Part shown: positions 1-10,038 of the stretch, one piece after another | How the letters are laid out: every line of letters begins with the position of its first letter | Position numbering within the stretch: position 1 is the first letter of the stretch | NCBI GenBank assembly: GCA_015178975.1 | Contig: WHVD01000110.1 | Coordinates: 124,001-188,000, forward strand | Direction of reading: 5' to 3' | From: Hysterangium stoloniferum | Lineage: Eukaryota; Basidiomycota; Agaricomycetes; Hysterangiales; Hysterangiaceae | DNA: 64,000 nt | Translations under genes and position numbers: made by a program | The notes under the pieces: generated by a model | What the model saw: only the letters and a program-made list of their open reading frames with translations | What the model was told of the DNA's origin: nothing | Databases searched by the model: none

Positions 1-537
1 GTTAATATTCCTATTTACCTGGAGGACGACAGTGGAACGTTACTGAAGTTCGCAGCAGAAACTTATGTCGTTAGAGGAATGACGGTGCCAATTCTTTTAG
101 GAGAAGACTTCCATATTAATTACAAAATTGATACTCTAAGAGATCAGCCGTTGGGATCTAGACTTATTCTCCCGGGATGACAGGGTTTTATTCCAGCCAG
201 TTCTTCTAAGGAACCTCAACCTTTGACCTTCACCGTCAATAAGGCCCCTTTCGGGAAGCATGAGAAGGAGCAACCCAAGCTCACCTCTCTCCCCGATAAA
301 GGCGTGGGTACTGAAAGAGTCGCGCGAGCCTTGGAGGATTGCACTATCAATCCAGAGTCAGCCAGACTAGTGCCCATTTTTGTTGAAGATCTAAAGGGCG
401 AGGAGTGGATTGTTGAAGGAATTGTATTGCAAAACGAGGACGGTTCCATATTAGCCACACCAATCACAGCAATTTCAAGGAATAGTGCGGCAGTACCCTT
501 AGCCAATCCATCACTAACCCCTAAGACTATCCGATGA
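1..537 (+). pseudogene. GyA protease/linker region, 5' end outside window
   Basis: Reads in the frame of base 1. The first part matches the end of the retropepsin domain of GyB (the stretch around the ILLGEDFH motif), followed by a linker that ends in NPSLTPKTIR and a TGA at 535-537. The catalytic aspartate lies upstream of the window. An in-frame TGA at 178-180 sits where GyB-1 reads an Arg codon, so this copy is broken there. The linker after the protease (about residues 75-178) has no domain I recognise but is conserved in GyB-1, GyB-2 and partly GyB-3. The terminal TGA is shared by all copies and is listed separately. Confidence 0.85.
535..537 (+). promoter_or_regulatory. conserved in-frame TGA between protease and RT (GyA)
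   Basis: The codon string is CGA TGA GGG GAG, and the frame stays open on both sides into RT. The same TGA at the same protein position, followed by GGG GA, is present in GyB-1 (12514-12516), GyB-2 (18935-18937) and GyB-3 (54145-54147). This pattern suggests stop-codon readthrough, or termination and restart, used to set the Gag-Pro to Pol ratio, as in gammaretroviruses. That mechanism is inferred, not shown. The alternative is a CGA codon decayed by deamination in a common ancestor. Confidence 0.55.
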
Positions 538-1725
538 GGGGAGACAATAGGGATAATTCATGACCCCGCTCTTTGGGCTCACAAGCCCAGGTCACTTGAG
601 GAGAAAGGTTTAATGGCAGCAGGCGTGACCAAGATCGCACACCTTATCGAAAGTCTCTCTCAACTTGAGGAGGACCATCAATTCGCCTCAGAGTGGCCTA
701 AGCCACCTGTTGAACCAGAGATTGCGGACGATTTCGAACCGCCTGGTCCTAAGATGGCTGCAGTGGCTGATAATGAGAAATTTGCCTCAGAGGATCTTCA
801 CAAGCTAGTCAACTTGGGACCAGATATACCAACGGAGGTCCTGCCACGTCTCAGATCAGTTTTGACTGAGAACGTTAAGGCTTTTGGAGTCGACGGACAG
901 TTAGGGCCAGTGGAATGTAGAGTCCCTGTCCCCTTGAAAGAGGGCGCCCAGCCCATATCCATGCCTATGTTCCCTTCGTCCCCTGCCAATAGGAGAATTA
1001 TAGATGAGCAAATGGATACCTGGTTCGAACAGGGTGTCATTGAGCCATCTAAAAGCCCCTGGGGGGCACCAGCCTTTGTAGTATATCGCAATGGTAAACT
1101 GCGGGTGGTCATCGACTATCGGAAACTTAATCATCTCACTGTTCCAGATGAATTCCCTTTACCACGTCAATTGGAGATCATGCAGGCGCTGTCGGGATCA
1201 AATGTTCTTTCTTCTTTCGATGCGCTAGCTGGGTTTACTCAATTAGAAATGTTGGAGGACGATAAGCCCAAAACAGCCTTCAGATCTCATAGAGGGCTGT
1301 GGCAATTTAAAAGGATGCCGTTCGGGCTCAGAAACGGCCCCTCCACATTTCAGCACGTCATGCAAACAGTTTTAGCACCCTACTTGTGGATTTTTTGTTT
1401 AGTCTACATCGATGACATAGTCATATTCTCTAAGAACTGGGATGATCATTTGCTTCACCTGAATCAGGTGCTTGGCGCTATCGCTTTGGCTGGTATCACT
1501 CTCTCTCCCAAGAAATGTTTTATCGGATATAATTCGATCTTGTGTTGGGTCATAAAGTATCCAGGTTGGGTTTTTCGACCCATCAAGAGAAAGTTCGCAC
1601 TATATTGGAACTGGCCCCACCCACTAAGGTTTCTGAACTACAACGGTTCCTTGGAATGGTCCTTTACTTTTCGGCGTATATACCATTCTATTCATGGATG
1701 GTGTCCCCTTTATTCTTGCTCCTAA
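538..1725 (+). pseudogene. GyA reverse transcriptase
   Basis: Reading in frame from the TGA, the sequence gives a short conserved leader (GETIGIIHDP), then, from the Met at 613, the region upstream of RT and the RT fingers and palm: a PSKSPWGAPAFVVYRNGKLRVVIDYRKLN block and the catalytic LVYIDDIVIF block near 1399-1428. These are the standard Ty3/gypsy RT motifs. A one-base loss near 1543, compared with GyB-1, shifts the frame inside the SILLLGHKVS block. The true thumb continues in the next frame from 1542, so residues after about 310 in this frame are meaningless. Confidence 0.9.
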
Positions 1726-2373
1726 AAAAGGGAACACCCTGGACGTGGACCGCTGAACATGTCCGAGCTTATGTGATGTTAAAACTGCACTAGGATCAGC
1801 ACCAGTGCTGGGACATCCAGTTAGTGGGATGCCCTATCGATTGTATACGGATGCTTCGGATTTTGCCTTAGGTTGTTGTCTCCAACAAGTCCAGAAGATG
1901 GCTTTAGGAGACTTGATGGATATTAAAATCTATGCCCAAGCCAAATTAGCTTTTGACTGTGCACAGGATGTGCCATCCTTTGTTCATTGGTACAAAACCA
2001 AACAGCCCGAGATTGAGTGGTCGGATTCATGGGGACCCACTTTTGAGGCGACCGAAGTTACCATTGAATGAGTCATTGCATATTGGAGTCACACGCTGAA
2101 AAGCGCTGAACGTAACTATTCTGCCACTGAACGGGAAGCGTTAGCAGCAAAGGAGGGACTAGTCCACTTCCAACCCTTCATTGAAGATGAACACATTCTA
2201 CTCATTACGGACCATGCAGCTCTGCAATGGGCTAGATCGTACGAGAACACTAATCGTTGACTAGCCACATGGGGGGTGATATACGCTGCATTTCCAGGTC
2301 TCGAAATTTTATATCGAGCAGGAAGAGTTCACAGTAACGTGGACCCACTGTCCAGACTCGGGTACCAGCCTTC
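1542..2373 (+). pseudogene. GyA RT thumb, connection and RNase H
   Basis: The RT continues in a shifted frame (MLGHKVSRLGFSTHQEKV) and a further shift near 1790-1805 leads into RNase H with YRLYTDASDFALGCCLQQ, which keeps the catalytic Asp of the TDAS motif. In-frame stops follow at 2069-2071 (after VTIE) and near 2258 (after YENTNR), where GyB-1 reads through. The block ends with the YPGLEIL-like and HSNVDPLSRL motifs that precede the integrase in these elements. Broken as a gene, clear as a fossil. Confidence 0.85.
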
Positions 2374-4131
2374 GTGAGCCCTATTAGAGATGATTTACAA
2401 GCTATCACCTCGACCTCTCTGGACAAAAGCACTGAGGAAAAACTATGGAAGGACGAACCTGCTAAGAAGGCGGTCTTCTCGATCATAAACAATTCCATGG
2501 AACCTTTTGGAGTAACTCAGAAGGTCCGACAGTCGGAATGGGATTTTCATAATGCAGTAAGGGACGATCAGGAGGATGAGTCTGACTTTGCACTGCATCA
2601 TCCTCAGCTGCTAATCAGTATCGAGGAGGGATATATAAAGAAATTTCTAGAGGGATACTCGAAGGACCCAGTCTTCAGAAACCTCTACGCTCTAGATACC
2701 CCTTCACCCAATGCGGTTGTTACTCCTTCTCACTACTTTGTGGGAGCAAACAGACTCCTGTACTTTCGTGACTTGAACTGGAAAAGTCGAGTCTGCGTGC
2801 CCAGAACCATGACTAACTCTATTTTAAGGTTGGTACATGATAATCCTTTTGAGGGAGCACACGCCGGAGGTCAGCGGTTGTTCAACCTGATGAAAGACCG
2901 GTTCTTTTGGCCAAAAATGCTGCAAGATTGCGTGTCGTACGCGCGTACCTGCGACATCTGCCAAAAGACCAAAATTGATCACACTGCTCGTCAAGGAGCC
3001 CTCAGACCTGCCGACATACCTTTTAGGCCTTTTGAAGTAGTTTCTATGGACCTGATCACTGGACTACCTGACTCGGGAAAGGATTTGTATTCAGCAGTTT
3101 TCGTCGCCGTTGATAAATTAACGCATTTCGCTATTACAATACCTACTTTCTCGAACATTACGGCTGAAGGATTTGCATGAATGTTTGTCAAACAGGTGGC
3201 CAGCCCCTTCAGACTACCCTCTCGAATAATCTGCGATCGGGACAAGAGATGGACCTGCAGGTTCTGGCGGGAAGTCTGTAAGATTTATGGTACCACCCTT
3301 GCCGTATCTTCTGCCCATCATCCCCAGACGGATGGACAGATGGAGAATATGAATGCGACCATAGAACAAATGCTTCAAGCCTATTGTGCTTCTGCTAAGG
3401 AAAGCTGGTCCCAATGGATTGAGGTGGTAGTCCACACGTACAACTCAACCGTTCACAGTTCAACGAACTACGCTCCGGCCTTCTTATTAATGGGATACCT
3501 CCCAAGAGGGATGTCTCGAGTTCTAGGAGGTGACAAACCCCTAGTTCCTAGAGAACTATCAGACAGCCCTATGGCCGACCAATGGATTCTCAAACTAGAA
3601 AATCATCGACAGATGGTGTGGGATTCAATCGCTCGAGCCCAAGAGATTCAAGCACAAGTGTATAACAAGAAGCAAAGACCTGTAGAAGATATCTCCGAGG
3701 GAGACTTTGTATTGGTGAACCCCCACTCCCTTGAACTGGTGGAAGTCAAGGGAATGGGGAAGAAACTAATACAAAGACAGATTGGACCATTCGAGGTCCT
3801 TGAGAAATTGAACCCTCAAGTATTTAGGGTTAAGATTCCTCCAGAGTATCCGATGCATCCAGTCATTAATCGGGATCATCTACGGAAATATCAACCCTCT
3901 CCTCCCAACCTAGGTCCCAGACCCCAACTTGAGAACCTAAAAGAGTTGAAATCAGATCATGAAGAATATGAAGTCGAAGCTATTGTTGGACATAGAAAAC
4001 AGCGAAATCGTCTGCTATTTAGGGTGCGCTGGAAAGGTTATGGACCCGAAGAGGATTCGTGGTTAAACAGCACTAACCTCAGAAATGCTCCGGCACTTCT
4101 GAGGGCATACAAGGCGCTGTTCAAAATCTAA
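2374..4131 (+). pseudogene. GyA integrase and chromodomain
   Basis: Contains the HHCC zinc-binding region (GAHAGGQRLFNLMKDRFFWP followed by a CDICQ pair), then the catalytic core with Asp in VVSMDLITGLP, Asp in IICDRDKRW and Glu in TDGQMENMNATIEQ. It ends in a chromodomain (EYEVEAIVGHRK ... FRVRWKGYGPEEDSWL) that probably guides integration to chromatin marks. One stop, TGA at 3178-3180, interrupts the core. GyB-3 has CGA at this Arg, so it is a C-to-T change. Apart from that the two pieces (2374-3180, 3181-4131) are in one frame. Stop TAA at 4129-4131. Confidence 0.93.
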
Positions 4132-4492
4132 TGGGATATATGCACTCGAGAAATCATCTATTCTATCATTTATTCCATTTCTTTCGTAACTTCCTTTCAG
4201 AAACATCTCAGTCATTCAGTGAGCCATCTCATTGGCTTTTATTCTCTTTCATTTTTCTATCCCTCCAGTCGATTGGGACAACTACTAATTGGCGGCGGAC
4301 ACATTTACCCAAAACCCAGCCACAATTAATGAATTTCATTTAACAACCAACCGAGCGGAGTTTCAATTCAATATATATATATAAAAAAGTACATGTAAAT
4401 TCACATAAATTTTCTTTATCTTTCATACCACGTCCTTCACCTATCTACAGCCCTTCCCTCTATCTTCAACTTCACCACTTTATCGTGCTACG
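4132..4492 (+). promoter_or_regulatory. pol-ORF3 spacer of GyA with TATA-like tract
   Basis: About 360 bases without a gene. It holds an AT run at about 4370-4386 (repeated TA then an A-run) and, about 30 bases before it, the block AACCGAGCGGAGTTTCAA. Very similar blocks occur at the same place in GyB-1 (RC around 8080-8100) and GyB-3 (58412-58432), each followed by an AT-rich TATA-like stretch and then the ORF3 start. A pyrimidine-rich stretch ending CTATCTACAG at 4441-4450 would also serve as a 3' splice site. Either an internal promoter or splicing could express ORF3. Neither is proven. Confidence 0.45.
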
Positions 4493-5280
4493 ATGCTCCC
4501 ATTCCAACAAAACAAGCAAGTCCTCCCTAAGTTCAAAAAGGTCCCACGGTGTGAGGAGTATGCTTTTACCACAGTATCATTATGGTAAAACACTTCTTTT
4601 ATTTCATTTATATTTTACATATTCTATTCATATTTTTCTATCTTTCATATTCTTCGAATATTGCATATTTCATTAGTTCGAAGCATTGTGTATACTTGTG
4701 GGTTCACTCAGCACCAATTAGAACTCAGACACACTTTAACCCAAGAACCACCACTCGTAAGACACAAACTAGGTCTACTACAAGCGGTGATCAGGGTAAC
4801 GTGTCAGCTACTACATAGGTAGCATTATCTGAACTACTGAATACTTCTGGCCTCGAACTATAACAGTCGAGGCCTCCACTTGACCCATCGCACTCGTTGA
4901 CTCCTTCGTCATCTCGTGCTCTTTCTCTCACTTTCCCTTATATTGCACCGAATAGGTCAATATCTTTCCTTTCTACTCATTTCTTCGTATATAGAACGGT
5001 CTGAACTTCTACCACTCTTCACACGCGGGCCCCAACAGCCAGTATATCCATGACCGGCGGGGGATTCATCACCCACATGCCTCGTACAGACAATGTCGAG
5101 AGCAATTGGGGTACCCAAGAATCAACCCCCCTGTCGACTTTCTCCTTTGGTGCTGAGCCCGGGGGAAATACCGGTACAGATTGGAGTAAGCTGTTAGGGC
5201 CCTCCTTCAGACCGTCATCAGAGGAAGTCGCTGCTACTATGCGGAGGCAGGAAACATTTATGGAAGAACACAATGCAAGG
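4493..5280 (+). pseudogene. GyA ORF3 (unknown protein), split by a solo LTR and truncated
   Basis: ATG at 4493 opens MLPFQQNKQVLPKFKKVPR, which aligns with the start of GyB ORF3 (a PKFPNFKRIPRP block), then is cut by the LTR-L insertion at 4550-5023. After the insertion the frame reaches a stop near 5050. The downstream stretch 5050-5280 (ESNWGTQES ... GPSFRPSSEEV ... RQETFMEEHN) resembles the GyB ORF3 segment with PWSSDT, IFPSTEEEI and the coiled-coil start. The gene ends where GyB-1 begins. Function unknown. There is no signal peptide or membrane segment in the visible part, so I do not call it an envelope gene. Confidence 0.6.
4550..5023 (+). repeat. solo LTR-L, 474 bp
   Basis: Begins TGTGAGGAGTATGC and ends TACCACTCTTCACA. 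The same 474-bp unit occurs in reverse at 23234-23707. The flanks CACGG (4545-4549) and CGCGG (5024-5028) are a 5-bp target duplication with one change. Its last about 40 bases are almost the same as the end of LTR-B, so it probably belongs to a GyA-like relative. It is rich in short perfect inverted repeats: an 8-bp stem at 4564-4571/4583-4590 and another at 4849-4856/4867-4874. Confidence 0.85.
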
Positions 5281-5809
5281 TGTGAAGAGTGGTAGAAGTT
5301 CTAACTGTTCTATATACAAAGAATATCGACCGTTGAAGTATGATACAACGATGTATTGACTGTCTAAGTCTAATACGGACCGAACGCGTATTGACTACTT
5401 AGTTCAATACAGTAGAGAGAAGTAGCTATCTAAAGTAAGGTAGATAGCTAGAACAAATAAGCAGAATCGACTGATTAAGTGCGATTCTGGACAACTGCTC
5501 GAGTGCAAGTAGAGTAGTTAAAGCCCGTCTGTGACGGTCGAGACGATACACCAATCACAACTTACAGGACACTAACGGGTGTCTGGGTAAGTCGTGGTTG
5601 TGGTGTAAAAAGTGTCTGAGTTCTAAACTACAGGCACTAGAATACATAAGTCTGGCGTGTGTGCACCCACAAGAGTTGATGTACCGCATACATAGGTCGT
5701 TGAACTAATTATAGATATAATAAAAGAGAGAAAATAGAAATAATAAAGGAAATATAGTAAGAGCTCATCCGACTATATTTCCTGAGTGTATTTCGCCATA
5801 CCTCTCACA
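5281..5809 (-). repeat. 3' LTR-B of GyB-1, 529 bp, internally deleted
   Basis: On the minus strand it begins TGTGAGAGGTATGGCG and ends TACCACTCTTCACA. Compared with the 5' LTR it lacks about 100 bp between the AGTAGAGTAGTT and AAAGCCC blocks, where short repeats (AGTAG, GTAGCT/GTAGTT) flank the missing part. It also lacks a 29-bp duplicated unit found in the 5' LTR. It sits directly against GyA sequence. Confidence 0.92.
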
Positions 5810-5822
5810 GTGCCCCCCAGGT
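5810..5822 (-). promoter_or_regulatory. polypurine tract of GyB-1
   Basis: On the minus strand CCTGGGGGGCAC lies directly before the TG of the 3' LTR. The identical tract precedes the 3' LTR of GyB-3 at 61604-61615. This is the expected plus-strand primer site for reverse transcription. Confidence 0.85.
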
Positions 5823-7993
5823 CGAAGAGCTATGTCAAAGAAGATGTCGAAGGACACTTGGAACTCCTCCCCATGCATCCTGCAATGAACCCCCAAGGTG
5901 TAGGATAGCGTTGCCCCAGGTGAGACGCTTGGCACGAAAGGAAAGAGCGATGTCCTCCCACCTCGAAGCGTCATTGGCAGATGTCAACCCATCTAGTTTT
6001 TGGATCGACGAGACCCAACGACCGTAGGCCTTCTGGCGCGTTCGAATTATGGCGCGAACGTGATCAGCGGAAGCGTCAGTTATACGGGCAATGAGAGGGG
6101 GTCGAGGGTGTAGTGATGGCGGGGTAGGAGCGATGAGCGGTGTGGAGCTCATGTTTCCCCCAGAGGGGATTCCTCTCGAGGTGTCCGAATCCGGCAACAG
6201 TTGCTCCAACAAGTCAACAAGGTCCACTGCAGAGTGGAGGGGAGAGGACGGCTGCGGCGGGGGGCTGCGAATGGGGTGAGCCGGGGGGGGGGTCCATGAC
6301 AAGGGGCTCGTCGGCCTGAGTATCGGCTCTTTGTTTCCCTTTTGCCTTTTCGCTTAAGGGGGGAGGCTCCTCGAAGGCTTCCATTGCCGGGGGGGGTTCC
6401 TTGGAGACATCTATGGCTGAGAGAGGTGCTTCAAGGACTTCCTCCATAGGTGTTGTGAGAACTTCCGGGATAGGGTGATCAATATCCATCAATGTATCGT
6501 TAGGATGCTGAATGGGGCTTCCCAGAGAAATGCAAGGGGAGGAGGGAGAGGTGGGCAGTGGACTCCGCGTTGTCAAGGAAGTGAGGGGAATGTTAGACAC
6601 TGCAGGGACCAAAGGCGTCGGAGTAGAGTGGGAGGCGACGAGAGGGTCAGGTGACGTGCAGAGGGGTGAGATTGGCTGCAGTGCTGGAGGAGGCTTGGGT
6701 ATGGATGAGGACGGTGATATAAGACAATGTCCTGCGAAGGGGAGGGGTAGTGGTATAGGGGGAAGAGAAGGCAGCTTGGAGGATGGTACAAGACTTCCCA
6801 GTAGCTCCGAAAAGGGTGTAAAGCGCTGTAATGTAGGTACGGAAGAGACCGGCGGGGGTGGAGGGAGATGAGAGGAAGTGGATGGGGTTGCAGAGTCTGC
6901 TGGACGATACCCTCTCCAAACTCTGACGGAAGTTGGCATCTTTTGTCGTTGGTTAGGATCACTCATGAAGAAGTGAATGTTGTCAGGGAGTAGGAAAACT
7001 TCATGACAGTCAGCACCGAGGTACTTGCTGTCGTAGGCGGGGTAGCGAGATTGGTCGCCCTCCGAGTCAGATGAAAGATCACTGGGCCCCATCCAGTAGG
7101 TCCGTTCCTGAGGTCCACATTGTGAAAGGGGTCTGGGAGGTAATGCAACTCCATCTCCACGTCGCAATGCAATGCTTTGTAATTTGATCCTTCGTACTTT
7201 GTCCCAATCGTAGAAGGTGACCCCATCTTTCCCTTTCCTACTTTTTTGTCCTACACTCCGAACACATGGCGTGCCCCCGTTGCTGCAATCCGTTTCAGCA
7301 AAATCTGTCCATTTATGACCCGAAGGGGGAGCAATGATTGAAGGATTATCGTGCCCTTCCATTTTCCTCCATTCCTGCCGTGTCCGCCTTGAAGGGACAT
7401 TATCCCTAGCCCCCATCCTCCGCTGTCCTTCCAAGTACTCCTCTCTCCTCTTCTGTTTAAGCGTTTTCAATTCCTCCTGAACCTGCGCGGAGAAAGCCTC
7501 AGACTGCCGTTTCTTTTTGATCTCCTCTTCGGTAGAAGGGAAAATACTACAAGAAGGTGGTGGGGTTTCGCCCCATGTTCCCGAGGGAGCCCCCCAAGGT
7601 ATCAGAGGACCATGGTGCAGCTTTTGAAACGGAGTCCGTCCACGTAGGATTCGTGGACGATGAGGTCTCCTCCACGTGCTTGACAGTTTCTGTTCGAGGT
7701 GATGGGGCAGAAGGAACTGTAGTTTGAGGTTGAGGTATCCTTTTAAAATTGGGAAATCGGGGTCTGGGAAGAGGAGCGTATGGAGTAAAGGCGGTTCCGT
7801 TCCCCGAGTTGGTGGATGTTCCCGTGATGTCACCCTGCGCAGTGGAGGGTATTGGCAAAGGCGTTCCAGAATTACTCATGGAGTGCTCGACTTGTTCAGT
7901 GCGAGATGGCGTGGTAGAGGTATTAGTAGGTTGAGGTCGTGGTATTCTTTTGAAGTTGGGGAACTTGGGTTTGGGTTGTTGCTCCTGCGACAT
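5823..7993 (-). pseudogene. GyB-1 ORF3, long Pro/Ser-rich protein of unknown function
   Basis: ATG at 7993, about 700 residues if frames are joined. It lies between the chromodomain and the polypurine tract. The N-terminus has two copies of a PxFPNFKRIPxPQ motif (about residues 9-21 and 78-90). Next come a charged coiled-coil stretch (EEEIKKKRQ ... KQKRREEYLEGQ), a His/Cys-containing region (HKWTDFAETDC ... TPCVRS), a low-complexity Pro/Ser/Thr region, a KEPPP/SEKAKGKQRAD tail and a helical C-terminal part (ADHVRAIIRTRQKAYGRW). Frames change near 7600, near 6250 and near the end (DIFFDIALRPGGH), so this copy is broken. GyA and GyB-3 have homologous ORFs. It has no hydrophobic leader or membrane span, so it does not look like Env. 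Homology to known proteins not recognised. Confidence 0.7.
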
Positions 7994-8188
7994 AGTGTAC
8001 TGATTAGAGAGGTTGACGTGGAGGGAAGAGATAGAGGGAATAAAATTTTCTTTAGCGAATTTACGTATTTTATATTAATTTCAAGCTCCGCTCGGTTATT
8101 GAAGTGAAAGGCCAAGGGGGAAGAAAGTGGGGGGGTAGAGCTAGAAGTAGATAAACAGTGTTGTCGTCGTAAGGATGTGAAATGATCA
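7994..8188 (-). promoter_or_regulatory. pol-ORF3 spacer of GyB-1
   Basis: On the minus strand this spacer carries the conserved block AACCGAGCGGAGCTTGAA, followed by an AT-rich TATA-like run about 100 bases before the ORF3 ATG, and an AATCAG just before the ATG. The first block is shared with GyA and GyB-3. Candidate internal promoter or splice region for ORF3. Confidence 0.45.
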
Positions 8189-8635
8189 TTAAATTCGATA
8201 AATAGTCTTGTAAGCTCTAAGAAGAGCGGGAGCGTTACGAAGGTCATTGCCATTTAACCAAGTGTCCTCCTCCGGTCCATATCCTTTCCATCGAACCTGG
8301 AAAAGGAGTCGATTTCGATGCTTTTTGTGCCCTACTATAGCTTCTACTTTGTACTCCTCGTCGTTACGATTGAGTTCTCGAGGGTTCTCGAGTAGCTCCC
8401 TGGATCCGAATTCCTTAGGGGAGAGATGGTACTTTTTAAGATGGTCTTGATTAATCACTGGATGTAATTGATATTCCGAGGGAATGCGGAGTCGGAAGAC
8501 TTGAGGATTGATCTTTTCCAAGACCTCAAACGGCCCTATCCGTCTTTGTATAAGTTTTCTTCCGGATCCCTTGGCTTCGACGAGCTCGAGAGAATGGGGA
8601 TTAATCAGAACATAATCCCCCTCTGAGATATCTTC
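8189..8635 (-). pseudogene. GyB-1 integrase C-terminus and chromodomain
   Basis: Ends in a chromodomain (EYKVEAIVGHKK ... FQVRWKGYGPEEDTWLNG, then LRNAPALLRAYK) preceded by the GPFEVLEKINPQVFRL block typical of the Ty3 integrase C-terminal (GPY/F) module. It is separated from the catalytic core by the LTR-I insertion at 8636-9355. The frame reads open from 8635 to the stop at 8189. Confidence 0.9.
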
Positions 8636-9355
8636 TGTTAAGAACTGGAAACTGACTAATGTCGGTGGCCGACAGGGACCGATCGGAAGGACTTGGCTTC
8701 AGCTTATGGGCTGCGCCCTCGCAAATATCCGTAGGATGTCCTTAAATTTCGGGCGGGCGAAGACTAGTCCTAGTGAGTACCTTTCGGCGTGATACCGATC
8801 GGAATCGAAGGACAAGTCGGGCGTCGGGCCAAGGGGTCGGGGCCGGGAGTGGGCGAGCGCACGCGAAGGCGGATGGGGGAAGTCTTAGTATGAGACTGAT
8901 ACAGGTGTATGAGGGTATTCTGAGTCGATATTCTGATTGCCTAGTAACTACAATTACAGCGGGTTCATATACAAGTAACAGGTGTCTGGAAAATACTAAT
9001 GGGGAGAAGGGCGGAACACGGTATTAACAATAAGCTTGACTAGGAACGGGAAGTTTATGATTAGTTCGGAGGCCGATGATAACCGAGAGCGGGATTACGA
9101 TAAAAGGAAATGTTTCGAGGACTACAAATATAGATAGACATATGCGAAACATAAGATTGAACGGATCAACATAATAAAAGGGACGTATCAAAGTTTGACC
9201 AGACAATACGAGTTATTTGACGTGGGCGTAAATGGAGTTTGATCTTCGCGAAACATTCGTCAGCTTCGGGGCCGATGGTTTCCGAGAGGATGACTTGAAA
9301 CGTTGACAAGTGGCGATAACCTCGGGGCCGATAGGGTTGCGACACGGTCGTAACA
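8636..9355 (-). repeat. solo LTR-I, 720 bp, in GyB-1 integrase
   Basis: On the minus strand it begins TGTTACGACCGTGTCGC and ends CCAGTTCTTAACA. A perfect 5-bp target duplication TCTTC flanks it (8631-8635 and 9356-9360). The same LTR, in plus orientation, is the 3' LTR of GyC (28419-29474), so a GyC relative inserted here after GyB-1. Confidence 0.93.
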
Positions 9356-10038
9356 TCTTCCACTAATCTCCGTCTCTTGTTGTAACTGCGAGCTTGGGCT
9401 TCTTGTGCTCACGCGATCGAATCCCACGCCGCTTGTCGGTGATTTTCCAATTCTAAGATCCATTGGTCAGCTACAGGGCTATCCGACAACTCTCTGGGGA
9501 CCACAGGGTCATCCCCTCCTAGACAGCTAGACATTCCTCTTGGTAAGTAGCCCATCAGCAAAAAGGCCGGCACATAGCTTGTTGAGCTTTGAACCGTCGA
9601 ATTGTAGGTATGAGCCACTACTTGAGTCCATTTAGACCATTCCTCCTTCGAAGAGGTGCAGTACGCTCTGAGCATTTGCTCCACAATTGCATTAGTGTTC
9701 TCCATTTGACCGTCGGTCTGAGGATGGTGGGATGAGGATACTGCAAGGGCACTTCCGTATACTTTGCAGACTTCTCTCCAGAACCTACAGGTCCATCTCT
9801 TGTCTCGATCACAGATTATCCTTGAAGGCAGGCCGAAAGGAGCGGCTACTTTATTCACGAAGATTCACGCGAATCCTTCTACGGATAGATCTGAAGTGGT
9901 GGGTTCACAGATTAAGAAACACGTGAGTTTATCCACGGCGATGAAGATAGCGGAATAACCACCCTCTGTAGAAGGAGGCAATCTGGTAATCAGGTCCATC
10001 GAGACAACCTCAAATGGCCTTAGGGGTACATCCATGGG
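9356..10038 (-). pseudogene. GyB-1 integrase catalytic core
   Basis: Carries MDLITRLPPS (first Asp), IICDRDKRWTCRFW (second Asp) and TDGQMENTNAIVEQ (Glu), the DDE triad of retroviral-type integrases. In-frame TGA codons stand before the core (about 10036, after QGAL) and after EGFA (about 9865). In both places sister copies support an original CGA. It is joined across the LTR-I insertion to the chromodomain part. Confidence 0.88.

Larger units (their letters stand above)
1..5280 (+). mobile_element. Ty3/gypsy chromovirus GyA, 5'-truncated by the window edge
   Basis: The window opens inside the protease region of a Ty3/gypsy element and runs through RT, RNase H, integrase, chromodomain and the start of a third ORF. 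At 5280 it stops abruptly against an LTR-B of another element, so its own 3' LTR is not seen here. The proteins are clearly homologous to the GyB copies in this window but much more diverged from them than the GyB copies are from each other, so GyA is a sister family. Coding is broken by several stops and at least one frameshift. It is the substrate for a solo LTR-L (4550-5023). Family assignment rests on the order protease-RT-RH-IN, a YIDD RT motif, and the C-terminal chromodomain. Confidence 0.93.

Noticed and set aside
5835-7993. ORF3 as a retroviral envelope gene
   Set aside because: Its position fits, but there is no signal peptide, no membrane span and no furin-like site. It is Pro/Ser-rich with a coiled coil.
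7724-8107. Plus-strand 127-codon frame opposite GyB-1 ORF3
   Set aside because: It is the shadow of the ORF3 coding strand. Its content follows from ORF3 codons and it is not kept in GyB-3 or GyA.
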